From contig DHDW01000049.1 of NCBI GenBank assembly GCA_002399565.1, forward strand, positions 15,742-37,737: 21,996 nucleotides of DNA. The letters run 5' to 3'. Positions 1 through 7,631 of this stretch are shown piece by piece. Position 1 is the stretch's first letter, and every line of letters starts with the position of its first letter. The position numbers and the translations under genes are program-made. The notes beneath the pieces were generated by a model that did not search any database, was not told where the DNA came from, and saw only the letters and a list, made by a program, of their open reading frames with translations. The DNA comes from Bacteroidales bacterium UBA4866. GTDB lineage: Bacteria; Bacteroidota; Bacteroidia; Bacteroidales; P3.

Positions 1-2
1 TT

Positions 3-242
3 TCGGTTTTGAGTTTTATTTTATATTATGTTGTAGGAATGATTGGAGAAAAAGCTTCTGTTGAAGGCGCTGTTTCTTCATTTTTAGGTATGTGGAGTTC
101 AACATTGGTTTTCTTGCCAATAGGTCTTTTCCTTACAATTAAAGCCACATCCGATTCTTCACTTTTGAATTCAGAAAGTTGGATTAAGGGCTTAAACAAG
201 ATTAGAAATTTATTAACTGGACATAAATTTGAAAATAAATAA
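3..242 (+). CDS. LptF/LptG-family permease, C-terminal fragment (5' end outside window)
   Basis: This is the last part of an open frame that enters the window from the left. The frame is open from base 3, so the TTG at 9 is probably internal and not the start. The visible ~79 residues hold a hydrophobic segment (YYVVGMIGEKA), a GMW motif, a second membrane segment (TLVFLPIGLFLTIKA) and a basic tail. This matches the C-terminal transmembrane end of YjgP/YjgQ (LptF/LptG) proteins, the inner-membrane permease half of the lipopolysaccharide export transporter, including the 'KATSDSSLLN' tail seen in Bacteroidota members. Which of LptF or LptG it is cannot be told from this fragment. The stop TAA shares its last base with the ATG of the next gene, so the two are probably co-transcribed and translationally coupled, which fits a cell-envelope context. 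Confidence 0.75.
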   Translation, partial: SVLSFILYYVVGMIGEKASVEGAVSSFLGMWSSTLVFLPIGLFLTIKATSDSSLLNSESWIKGLNKIRNLLTGHKFENK

Positions 243-1441
243 TGAAGATTTTACAGCTTTGCTATAAACCTCCTTTCCCTGTTGTTGACGGTGGTTCAAT
301 GGGAATGCATACTTTAACGATGGGACTTTTGAATAATGAACATAAGGTGAAGGTTCTTGCTTTTAACACTTTCAAGCATCCAGTTAAAATTTCAGAGCTT
401 CCAAAAGAATATATTGAAAAGACTCAGTTTGAAACCATATTTGTCAATCTAAAGCTTAATATATTTGATGCTCTTTGTAGTTTTATAAAAAATGAAAGCT
501 ATCATGTTAAGCGTTTCTATTGCCCAGAAATGGAAGGAAGGCTTGACTCTCTTTTAAAAGAGGAAGAGTTTGATGTTATTCAACTTGAAAGTATTTTTCT
601 TTCTCACTATATTTCTATTATAAGAAAAAACTCTAAAGCAAAGATTGTTCTTAGAGCTCCTAATATAGAACATTTAATTTGGGAAAAAACTGCTCAAAGT
701 ACAAAGAATCCTTTAAAGAAAATATACCTCAACCAATTGGCTTATAGTCTTAAAAAGTATGAGCTTGAAATGGTTAATCACTACGATGGAGTTTATCCTG
801 TTACTAAGGTTGATGCTAATTATTTTATTGAGAATGGATGCAAAGTTCCTTGCAAGAATGTTCCTGTAGGGATTGAAACACCAGACTTTATTGATAAGGA
901 CATTGAAGAAAAGGATAGTTTATTCCATATTGGCTCCATGAATTGGATTCCTAACCAACAAGCAATTGAATGGTTTTTGGATAATGTTTGGGATATTGTA
1001 CATGAAAAGCTTCCTAATATTAAAGCTTATTTTGCAGGGAGAGCAATGCCTCAATGGCTTTTGAATTTAAACAGAGAAGGAGTTGTTATTTATGGAGAAG
1101 TTCCTGATAGTGCAAGGTTTATTTGTTCTAAAGAAATTATGATTGTACCTTTGCTTTCTGGAAGTGGAATAAGAATTAAAATTCTTGAGGCAATGTCGCT
1201 TAGGAAATGTATAATTGCAACTTCTCAAGCTGCTGAAGGTATTTTATATGAAAATAATGTAAATATTGTAATTGCCAACACTCCAGAAGAATTTGCAGAA
1301 AGCATTTATAAATGTGTTACAGACAAGGAGTTTTCTCATAATATTGCTCAAAATGCAGAGAAACTAATTAGTGAAAAATATAATATTAATGCAATTGCAA
1401 GAGAATTGGTTGATTTATATGGTCAAATAGAAGTTAAGTAA
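242..1441 (+). CDS. glycosyltransferase, GT4-like (GT-B fold)
   Basis: A 399-residue protein with the two-domain layout of GT-B glycosyltransferases. The N-terminal acceptor domain opens with MKILQLCYKPPFPVVDGG, a typical Gly-rich first loop. RAPNIEHLIWE lies at about 138-148. The nucleotide-sugar domain begins near 228 (HIGSMNWIPN), and the family signature GSGIRIKILEAM sits at 307-318, the position of the GxGxRxKxLEAM element that contacts the donor. There is no signal peptide or membrane segment, so it is probably a cytosolic or peripheral enzyme that transfers a sugar from a nucleotide donor onto a surface glycan or lipid. The donor and acceptor cannot be read from the sequence. The start ATG overlaps the stop of the upstream LptF/G-like gene by one base. 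A second glycosyltransferase follows after 42 bp. Confidence 0.85.
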   Translation: MKILQLCYKPPFPVVDGGSMGMHTLTMGLLNNEHKVKVLAFNTFKHPVKISELPKEYIEKTQFETIFVNLKLNIFDALCSFIKNESYHVKRFYCPEMEGRLDSLLKEEEFDVIQLESIFLSHYISIIRKNSKAKIVLRAPNIEHLIWEKTAQSTKNPLKKIYLNQLAYSLKKYELEMVNHYDGVYPVTKVDANYFIENGCKVPCKNVPVGIETPDFIDKDIEEKDSLFHIGSMNWIPNQQAIEWFLDNVWDIVHEKLPNIKAYFAGRAMPQWLLNLNREGVVIYGEVPDSARFICSKEIMIVPLLSGSGIRIKILEAMSLRKCIIATSQAAEGILYENNVNIVIANTPEEFAESIYKCVTDKEFSHNIAQNAEKLISEKYNINAIARELVDLYGQIEVK

Positions 1442-1483
1442 ATTAACCGCAAATCAAATACTAATCATTAAAAGCTGTTATTA

Positions 1484-2659
1484 ATGAAGATATTAGTTGT
1501 CCTATCACGTATTCCCTACCCTTTAGACAAGGGAGATAAGCTTAGAGCATTTTATCAAATTAAAGAACTTGCTAAGAACAATGATGTATATTTATTTTGT
1601 TTAAACAATTCAGCAATCAACCCTAAAGCTGAAACCATTCTCTTGTCTTTCGTTAAGAAAATATGTATTGGTCAATTTAATAAATTTGATTCCATTTTGG
1701 GGATGACCAAATCATTGTATGATGGCACTCCTTTTCAAACTGGTTATTTCTCTCACAAGAAAAACATTAAAAAGTTCAATTCCTTCTGCAAAAAAGTTAA
1801 TCCTGATGTTGTATATTATCAATTTGTAAGAACAGCTAAATATTCAAATATTAATTTACCTAAAGTATTAGACTTCCAAGATGCTCTTTCAACCAATATG
1901 AAACGAAGAGCTTCCAAAAGTAGTTTTTTACTGAAATGCTTATTCAACATTGAAGCAAAAAGACTTCAAAAATATGAAGCCAAGATGTTTGATGTCTTCA
2001 ATAAGCTCACAATTATTGTTCAGACAGATAAGAAAGAAATCAAACACCCTTCTCAAGATGAAATTACTGTTATTTCAAATGGAGTTGATGATTCCTATTT
2101 CAACTATAAAAGCAATAAAAATAAGGAATTCGATATAATATTTTCAGGAGGCATGTCCTATGCCCCTAATTCTGTTGCAGCAATATTTCTTGCCACAGAA
2201 ATTATGCCTTTAGTTTGGGAGAAACTACCCAATACTAAATTAGTAATTGCTGGAGCTAACCCAACTTCTTCAGTTCAAAGCCTAAATTCTGAGAATATTA
2301 AAGTAACTGGTTGGGTTGAGGATATGAAAGAATATTATGCCAAGAGTAAGATATTTGTTGCACCAATGCAAATAGGAACTGGTCTTCAGAACAAACTCCT
2401 TGAAGCAATGGCAATGAACCTTCCTTGCATAAGTTCACCTCTTGCTAACGAAGCTTTGGGAGCCACTCATAATGAGAATATACTTATTGCCTCCTCTCCA
2501 AAAAAATATGCCGATTCAATCATCAATCTATTACAAAACCCTTCCCTTGCAGACCAGATAGCTCAAAAAGGCAATAATTTTGTAAGAGAAAACTACCGCT
2601 GGGAAACCTACGGCAGTCAATTAGAAAGCATATTAAAACAAGTTGCAGGAAAAGAATAA
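1484..2659 (+). CDS. glycosyltransferase, GT4-like, related to the Stp1/TIGR03087 type
   Basis: A 391-residue GT-B glycosyltransferase. The N-terminus (LSRIPYPLDKGDKLRAF, 8-23) has the 'R-x-P-YP-x-x-KGDK-R' start seen in the PEP-CTERM-associated sugar transferase group (TIGR03087). GTPFQTGYF near 81-89 and VLDFQDALS near 128-136 also resemble that group. The C-terminal donor domain carries SNGVD (198-202), FSGGMSYAPN (220-229) and GTGLQNKLLEAMA (298-310). It shares the overall plan of the preceding gene but is clearly diverged in sequence, so a recent tandem copy is unlikely. No PEP-CTERM or exosortase gene is visible here, so the resemblance marks the subfamily and not the pathway. It is likely in one transcript with its neighbours, since the next ATG comes two bases after its stop. 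Confidence 0.82.
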   Translation: MKILVVLSRIPYPLDKGDKLRAFYQIKELAKNNDVYLFCLNNSAINPKAETILLSFVKKICIGQFNKFDSILGMTKSLYDGTPFQTGYFSHKKNIKKFNSFCKKVNPDVVYYQFVRTAKYSNINLPKVLDFQDALSTNMKRRASKSSFLLKCLFNIEAKRLQKYEAKMFDVFNKLTIIVQTDKKEIKHPSQDEITVISNGVDDSYFNYKSNKNKEFDIIFSGGMSYAPNSVAAIFLATEIMPLVWEKLPNTKLVIAGANPTSSVQSLNSENIKVTGWVEDMKEYYAKSKIFVAPMQIGTGLQNKLLEAMAMNLPCISSPLANEALGATHNENILIASSPKKYADSIINLLQNPSLADQIAQKGNNFVRENYRWETYGSQLESILKQVAGKE

Positions 2660-2661
2660 TT

Positions 2662-3054
2662 ATGTATAAGAAATCCAAAGAAGTAGATATTTATATTAAT
2701 AGTTTTGATGGAGATGTTAAGGCTAAGCTGATTGAGATTAGGGAGTTGATTATTGAAAATGCTCCTTTATCTATTGAATGTATTAGCTATCAAATGCCAA
2801 CCTATAAGGGAAATGGACCTATAGTTTATTTTGGAGGATTTAAAAATCATGTTAGTCTTTTCCCAACATCTAATGGTATTGAAACTTTTGAAGAAGAATT
2901 AAAAGAATATAAACATTCAAAAGGAACAATTCAATTTCCAATTTCCAAACCACTTCCAATAGATTTAATTAGAAGAATCGTCTTGTTTAGAGTTAAAGAA
3001 GATTTAGAAAAAGGAGCATTAAGTTGTTTCTCAAAGAAAAAGAAACTCCAATAA
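2662..3054 (+). CDS. DUF1801 (YdhG-like) family protein
   Basis: A small 130-residue soluble protein. The fold family is recognisable from the N-terminal 'VDIYINSFDGDVKAKLIEIRELI' helix region, ISYQMPTYKGNG at about 41-52, the VYFGGFKNHVSLFP strand-loop-strand, and SKGTIQFPISKPLP at about 86-99. This last pattern is characteristic of DUF1801 proteins, which include YdhG, proposed in Bacillus as a frataxin-like iron chaperone. No function can be assigned from the sequence, and iron binding is only a family suggestion. The start lies two bases past the stop of the glycosyltransferase, so it is probably the last gene of that operon, though its role there is unclear. The C-terminus is rich in lysine (KKKKLQ). 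Directly downstream begins the phased palindrome array. Confidence 0.75.
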   Translation: MYKKSKEVDIYINSFDGDVKAKLIEIRELIIENAPLSIECISYQMPTYKGNGPIVYFGGFKNHVSLFPTSNGIETFEEELKEYKHSKGTIQFPISKPLPIDLIRRIVLFRVKEDLEKGALSCFSKKKKLQ

Positions 3055-3083
3055 CACAATAATAAACATTTTTTATAAGGATA

Positions 3084-3405
3084 TTTTGCCCAAGATAACT
3101 ATCCAAAACTCTCACGATAACTATACGAGACACAAAAATAGCCTATTTTTGAATAGAAATAGCCTATTTCCAACCAAGAATAGCCTATTTTTTATTGGGA
3201 ATAGCCTATTTTCGAATGTGAGATAACTATCTGCAAAGAACAAGATAACTATCTCAAAAGCTCACGATAACTATACAAAACTTAAAAAGTCGCACTTTTC
3301 AACCTAAAACATCGCACTTTCTAATCAAAAAGTCGCACTTTTTTAATCCGAGATAACTATCGCAGAGTCGCCAGATAACTATCTTGGGAAAACGAGATAG
3401 TTATC
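3084..3405. repeat. phased array of 15 short palindromes, 21-22 bp apart (array 1)
   Basis: Gene-free DNA between convergent genes holds 15 short dyad-symmetric words whose centres fall at about 3098.5, 3120.5, 3142, 3163, 3184, 3205, 3226.5, 3248.5, 3270.5, 3292, 3314, 3335, 3356.5, 3378.5 and 3400.5. Every step is 21-22 bp (mean about 21.6). Three words are used in blocks. Word A, GATAACTATC, occupies positions 1-2, 7-9 and 13-14, and its reverse complement GATAGTTATC is position 15. Word B, AATAGCCTATT, occupies 3-6, with arms up to 9 bp in CAAAAATAGCCTATTTTTG at 3133-3151. Word C, AAAGTCGCACTTT, occupies 10-12, with copy 11 degenerate. The DNA between words is mostly not conserved. The edges carry a partial inverted repeat: TTTTGCCCAAGATA on the left, and its complement with one base missing on the right up to 3392. 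There is no CRISPR-like repeat and no coding potential. Confidence 0.9.
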
Positions 3406-3439
3406 GGAAATGAAAATAACATTATATAAACAAGAAGAA

Positions 3440-3480
3440 ATAAAACAAAAAAGGACGCCGAGCTTATGCAAGACGTCCTT
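3440..3480 (-). terminator. intrinsic terminator of the hnd hydrogenase operon
   Basis: Read on the minus strand, the stem AAGGACG pairs perfectly with CGTCCTT (3474-3480 with 3451-3457). Inside the 16-base loop CTT/AAG can pair further. The right arm is followed by a T-run (TTTT G TTTT, 3450-3442). It lies 28 bp past the stop of hndA, the last gene of the operon. On the plus strand the hairpin is followed only by CTGTTTA, so it would be a weak terminator for the converging DUF1801 transcript. Confidence 0.85.
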
Positions 3481-3507
3481 CTGTTTATAAGATAAACTGG
3501 GTTAGGT

Positions 3508-3987
3508 TTATGAACGGTATTCGTTTAGAATATCCTTAACTCCGTCTGGAGTTAAACGTCCGTAAACTTTTTCTCCAATAAGTACCACTGGAGCTAATCC
3601 ACAAGCACCTACACAACGAAGACAATTCAATGAGAATTTTCCATCTGGAGTTGTTTCGCCAACGCCAATTTTCAATTCTCTTTTAAATTCATCCAACACT
3701 TTTTCTGCACCACGAACATAGCAAGCTGTTCCCATACATACTGAAATTGGAAATTCTCCTTTTGGGGTCATTGTGAAGAAAGAGTAGAAGGTTACAATTC
3801 CGTATATTTGTGCAACTGAAACATTAAGTTCTTGTGCTATTACTTCTTGTACTTCTGCTGGTAAATAACCAAACTCTCCTTGTACTTTATGAAGGACATT
3901 AATTGCTTCACCTGGCTTGTTGCCAAAGCTCGCACAAATTTCCTTTATCTTGTTTATTTTGCTTTCTGCTAATTTTACCTTTGCCAT
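3508..3987 (-). CDS. hndA: [FeFe]-hydrogenase NuoE-like [2Fe-2S] subunit
   Basis: A 159-residue NuoE/24-kDa-type subunit, equivalent to HndA of NADP-reducing hydrogenases and HydC of bifurcating hydrogenases. An N-terminal helical part (GFLPAEV-like 'GEFGYLPAEVQEVIAQEL' and the YGIVTFYSFF motif near 62-71) precedes a thioredoxin-like domain that binds one [2Fe-2S] cluster through C84-x4-C89 and C125-x3-C129. C122 is an additional cysteine. The protein passes electrons between the flavin subunit and the rest of the complex in the cytosol. It is the last gene of the operon, 13 bp after hndD, and is followed by the terminator. The name hndA rests on similarity and context. hydC or nuoE-like are equally valid labels. 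Confidence 0.9.
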   Translation of the reverse strand: MAKVKLAESKINKIKEICASFGNKPGEAINVLHKVQGEFGYLPAEVQEVIAQELNVSVAQIYGIVTFYSFFTMTPKGEFPISVCMGTACYVRGAEKVLDEFKRELKIGVGETTPDGKFSLNCLRCVGACGLAPVVLIGEKVYGRLTPDGVKDILNEYRS

Positions 3988-4000
3988 AGTTGTTATGTTT

Positions 4001-5773
4001 TTATCCTTCTATTTCTATATGTTTTGATTTATCAAAATAGTGAGTGTGAAGCAAATGATGTGAAATTTCTCCACAAGGTGTTCCCAACCACTCTTTGTAT
4101 AGGGCTTGAATGTATGGGTTTTCGTGTGATTTACGAATTGGTTTTCCTGCATCCTCACGATAAATTGCTTCTTGACGTTTTCTGATTATGTCAAAATTAC
4201 CATGATGGAATGGTTGACCTGCTCCTCCAATACATCCTCCTGGACATGCCATAACTTCTATTGCATGGAATCCTGAATTACCATTTTTAACTTCGTCTAA
4301 TAGTTGACGAGCATTTGATAATCCATGTGCAATTCCAATTTTTATTGGTGTTCCGTTAAAGTCAACTGTAGCTTCTCTAACTCCTTCCAAACCTCTTAAT
4401 TCTGTAAAGTCAACCTTTTCAAGTTTTTTTCCAGTGAATAGTTCGTAAGCTGTACGAGTTGCTGCTTCAATAACTCCTCCTGTTGCTCCAAAAATAACTC
4501 CTGCTCCTGTTGATTCTCCAAGTGGATTGTCAAAGTCTTCAATTGGAAGTGTTTTGAAGTCTATGTTGAATTGACGGATAAGTTCTGCTAATTCACGAGT
4601 TGTTAATGAGTAGTCAACATCTGGATTTCCATTTTCTTTAAACTCATCTCTTTGGCTTTCAAATTTCTTAGCAACGCAAGGCATAATTGAAACAACAACC
4701 ATATCTTCACGTTTAATTCCAAGTTTTGTTGTTAAGTAGTTCTTTGCAACAGCTCCAAACATTTGTTGTGGACTCTTTGCTGTTGAAGGAACGTCTAACA
4801 TATCTGGATAATTTGTTTCAAAGAAGTTTACCCAACCTGGACAACAAGATGTTAAGATAGGTAATTTAACATTTTTATCTCCCTTTGTGAACTTATCAAT
4901 ACGAGTAAGAAGTTCAGTTCCTTCTTCCATAATGGTAAGGTCAGCTGCAAAGTCTGTATCAAAAATATAGTCAAATCCAATTCTTCTTAAAGCAGCTGCC
5001 ATTTGTCCAGTAACAATGCTACCTGGTTCCATTCCAAACTCTTCTCCTAATGCAACACGCACTGCAGGAGCTGTTTGAACAACAACTGTTTTCTTAGGGT
5101 CAGATATTGCTGTTATGACTTGACGTGTTTGGTCAACTTCGCTAAGTGCTCCAACTGGACAAGCCATAATACATTGACCGCAATACGTACAAGGACTCTT
5201 AACAAGGTCTTGTTCAAATGCAGGAGCAACAACTGCTTGGAATCCTCTGTTTACTGCTGAAAGAGCTCCAACTGTTTGCCATACGTTACAAACAGTTTCG
5301 CATCTACGACACATAACACATTTATCAACATCACGAATAATTGCTGGAGATAAATCTTTTCTGTAAGTTGATTGTTCTCCTTGGAAAGGAATTTCTCTTA
5401 CTCCTAAACGTTGAGCTAAAGATTGTAGTTCACATTTTCCGTTCTTAGGACAAATCAAACAATCTGCAGGGTGGTCAGAAAGGATTAGTTCCAAAACTGT
5501 TCTACGAGCATTAACAACTCTTAAAGAACAAGTATGAATAACCATTCCTTCAGCAACTTCTGTTGCACAAGCAGGAGCTAAATTCTTTCTTCCTTCAATC
5601 TCTACTACACAAATACGACATCCTCCTGGACGATTTTCTAATTTAACACCATCCAATTCGTAATAACATAGAGTAGGTATCTCAATGCCTGCTGCACGTG
5701 CCGCTTTCAATACAGTTTGACCTTTCTCAACCTGCAACGACTTATTATCTATTATTATGTTTATTTTTTCCAT
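4001..5773 (-). CDS. hndD: [FeFe] hydrogenase catalytic subunit (HydA/HndD, group A3-like)
   Basis: The 590-residue catalytic subunit makes or splits H2 at the H-cluster. Domains in order: a plant-type [2Fe-2S] domain (C36, C52, C55, C69); the His-Cys3 [4Fe-4S] site (H101, C105, C108, C114); two [4Fe-4S] ferredoxin motifs (C152/155/158/162 and C195/198/201/205); then the H-cluster domain with L1 TSCCPGW (308-314), L2 MPCVAKK (364-370) and L3 MACPGGCIGGAGQP (508-521). All four H-cluster cysteine ligands and the proton-relay cysteine (C310) are present. The C-terminal ~60 residues form the iron-hydrogenase small-subunit domain. The length and modular N-terminus fit trimeric or tetrameric NAD(P)-linked, electron-bifurcating enzymes. 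No HydE, HydF or HydG maturase is visible here, so those must lie elsewhere. The gap to hndC upstream is 25 bp. Confidence 0.96.
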   Translation of the reverse strand: MEKINIIIDNKSLQVEKGQTVLKAARAAGIEIPTLCYYELDGVKLENRPGGCRICVVEIEGRKNLAPACATEVAEGMVIHTCSLRVVNARRTVLELILSDHPADCLICPKNGKCELQSLAQRLGVREIPFQGEQSTYRKDLSPAIIRDVDKCVMCRRCETVCNVWQTVGALSAVNRGFQAVVAPAFEQDLVKSPCTYCGQCIMACPVGALSEVDQTRQVITAISDPKKTVVVQTAPAVRVALGEEFGMEPGSIVTGQMAAALRRIGFDYIFDTDFAADLTIMEEGTELLTRIDKFTKGDKNVKLPILTSCCPGWVNFFETNYPDMLDVPSTAKSPQQMFGAVAKNYLTTKLGIKREDMVVVSIMPCVAKKFESQRDEFKENGNPDVDYSLTTRELAELIRQFNIDFKTLPIEDFDNPLGESTGAGVIFGATGGVIEAATRTAYELFTGKKLEKVDFTELRGLEGVREATVDFNGTPIKIGIAHGLSNARQLLDEVKNGNSGFHAIEVMACPGGCIGGAGQPFHHGNFDIIRKRQEAIYREDAGKPIRKSHENPYIQALYKEWLGTPCGEISHHLLHTHYFDKSKHIEIEG

Positions 5774-5798
5774 TTCTTTTTCTTAACATTTTTTGAGG

Positions 5799-7592
5799 TT
5801 AACAAATGCTAATTGCATTGAATTTACATTTCTCAATACATGCTCCGCACTTAATACATAACTCTGTATTGATAAAGTGAGGCATTTTCTTTTCGCCAGA
5901 GATTGCATTAACAGGACAATTTCTTGCACAAGCAGTACATCCAACGCATTGTTCTTGATCAACAACATATTGCATCAATGATTTACAAACTCCTGCCTTA
6001 CATTTTTTGTCTTTAATGTGTTCTACGTATTCATCATAGAAGTTTTCAATGGTAGAAAGAACTGGATTTGGAGATGTTTGTCCTAATCCACAAAGAGAAG
6101 CATCTTTAATAACTCTTCCAAGATTAGTTAGATTATCTAAGTCTTCCATTGTTCCATTACCCTTAGTTATCTTTTCTAAGATTTCATGTAAACGTTTGTT
6201 CCCAATACGGCATGGACTACATTTTCCGCAAGATTCTTCAACAGTAAATTCTAAGTAGAACTTAGCAATTGCAACCATACAAGAAGTTTCATCCATAACA
6301 ACCATACCTCCTGAACCCATCATTGAGCCAGCAGCAATAAGGTTATCATAATCAATTGGTGTATCTAAGTGTTTTGTTGTTAAACAACCTCCTGAAGGAC
6401 CTCCTGTTTGAACTGCTTTAAATTCTCTTCCTCCCTTGATGCCTCCACCAATTTCGTAGATAATTTCTCTTAAAGTAATTCCCATTGGAACTTCAATAAG
6501 TCCAACGTTGTTGATTTGACCAGCAAGAGCAAAAACCTTAGTTCCTTTACTCTTTTCTGTTCCTATTTGGTTAAACCAATTAGCTCCTTTTGTAATAATG
6601 ATTGGAATATTTGCATAAGTTTCAACATTATTTACGTTGGTTGGTTTTTTGTTATATCCTGATTGAGCAGGGAATGGTGGTTTGAAAGTTGGTTCTCCAC
6701 GTTGTCCTTCCATTGAGTGAATAAGAGCTGTTTCTTCTCCACAAACAAAAGCTCCTGCTCCGTAACGCAATTCAATATCAAAATTAAATCCTGAACCCAA
6801 AATGTCTTCTCCTAAAAGACCATATTCGTGAGCTTGATCAATTGCTACTAAAAGACGGTTAATTGCAAGTGGATATTCTGCACGGATGTAGATAACCCCT
6901 TTTGTTGCACCAATAGCAAATCCATTAATTGCCATTGCTTCCAAAACTGTGTGAGGGTCGCCTTCCAAAATAGAACGGTCCATAAATGCACCTGGGTCTC
7001 CTTCGTCAGCATTACAAACTACATATTTTTGATCTGCATGATTTTTTGAAGCAATTTCCCATTTCAATCCTGTTGGGAAACCACCACCTCCACGACCACG
7101 AAGACCAGAAAGCTTAATTTCGTTAATAACTTGTTCAGGTGTCATTTCTCCTAAACATTTTGCCAAAGCAGAGTAACCATCAGCTCCAATATACTCTTCA
7201 ATATTTTGAGGATCTATATATCCACAGTTACGTAAAGCAATACGCATTTGTTTTTTATAGAATCCCATATGTTTTGAATCTGCAACGTGTTGTTTGTTTT
7301 CAGGGTCAGTGTAAAGTAAACGAGTTACTTTTCTTCCCTTAATAACATGTTCCATAATAATTTCAGTTGCATCTTCTGGTTTAACTTCCGTATAGAAAGT
7401 ATTATCAGGCATAACCTTAACAATTGGACCCTTTTCGCAAAAGCCGAAACATCCTGTTAAGATAACCTGAACTTCATTTTCTAAACCATTGTCCTTAAGA
7501 GAGCTCGTTAAGTTTTGAGCTATCTCTTGGCTCCTTGATGCATTACAGCCCGTACCTCCACAGACCAATAAGTGCATTTTGAATTTAGCCAT
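5799..7592 (-). CDS. hndC: [FeFe]-hydrogenase NAD(P)/FMN-binding NuoF-like subunit with C-terminal ferredoxin
   Basis: The 597-residue flavin subunit is where NAD(P)H and ferredoxin electrons meet. Residues 1-85 are a thioredoxin-like [2Fe-2S] domain (C11, C16, C48, C52). Residues ~110-440 are the NuoF/51-kDa domain with the Gly-rich FMN/NAD motif GLRGRGGGGFPTGLKW (163-178) and NADEGDPGAF (194-203). The N3-type [4Fe-4S] site is ESCGKCSPC (C455, C458, C461, plus C501). The C-terminus adds two [4Fe-4S] ferredoxin motifs (C549/552/555/559 and C579/582/585/589). This is the HndC/HydB plan of bifurcating hydrogenases and not plain complex I. It has an unusually strong Shine-Dalgarno (AGGAGG) for this phylum. 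Bifurcation itself is inferred from subunit composition. Confidence 0.93.
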   Translation of the reverse strand: MAKFKMHLLVCGGTGCNASRSQEIAQNLTSSLKDNGLENEVQVILTGCFGFCEKGPIVKVMPDNTFYTEVKPEDATEIIMEHVIKGRKVTRLLYTDPENKQHVADSKHMGFYKKQMRIALRNCGYIDPQNIEEYIGADGYSALAKCLGEMTPEQVINEIKLSGLRGRGGGGFPTGLKWEIASKNHADQKYVVCNADEGDPGAFMDRSILEGDPHTVLEAMAINGFAIGATKGVIYIRAEYPLAINRLLVAIDQAHEYGLLGEDILGSGFNFDIELRYGAGAFVCGEETALIHSMEGQRGEPTFKPPFPAQSGYNKKPTNVNNVETYANIPIIITKGANWFNQIGTEKSKGTKVFALAGQINNVGLIEVPMGITLREIIYEIGGGIKGGREFKAVQTGGPSGGCLTTKHLDTPIDYDNLIAAGSMMGSGGMVVMDETSCMVAIAKFYLEFTVEESCGKCSPCRIGNKRLHEILEKITKGNGTMEDLDNLTNLGRVIKDASLCGLGQTSPNPVLSTIENFYDEYVEHIKDKKCKAGVCKSLMQYVVDQEQCVGCTACARNCPVNAISGEKKMPHFINTELCIKCGACIEKCKFNAISIC

Positions 7593-7600
7593 ATATTTTT

Positions 7601-7606
7601 CCTCCT
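7601..7606 (-). promoter_or_regulatory. strong Shine-Dalgarno (AGGAGG) of hndC
   Basis: On the minus strand AGGAGG lies 8 bases before the ATG of hndC and fixes that start. The rpl/rpo starts in the same window show only A/T-rich leaders, so this site stands out. Confidence 0.75.
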
Positions 7607-7631
7607 AAAAGTTGAATAAATTTGTTAGGTA

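Noticed and set aside
9..242. 77-residue protein starting at TTG 9
   Set aside because: The frame stays open to the window edge and the sequence is the membrane end of a larger permease. TTG is most likely an internal leucine.
3116..3274. RNA hairpin series or riboswitch-like structure in array 1
   Set aside because: Most words have centres of 1-3 bases, too short for stable loops. Only the last pair can fold well.
3094..3405. CRISPR array
   Set aside because: The words are only 10-19 bp, change identity along the array, are palindromic and spaced 21-22 bp centre to centre. There is no constant repeat of 23 bp or more, no 30-bp spacers, and no cas gene in the window.
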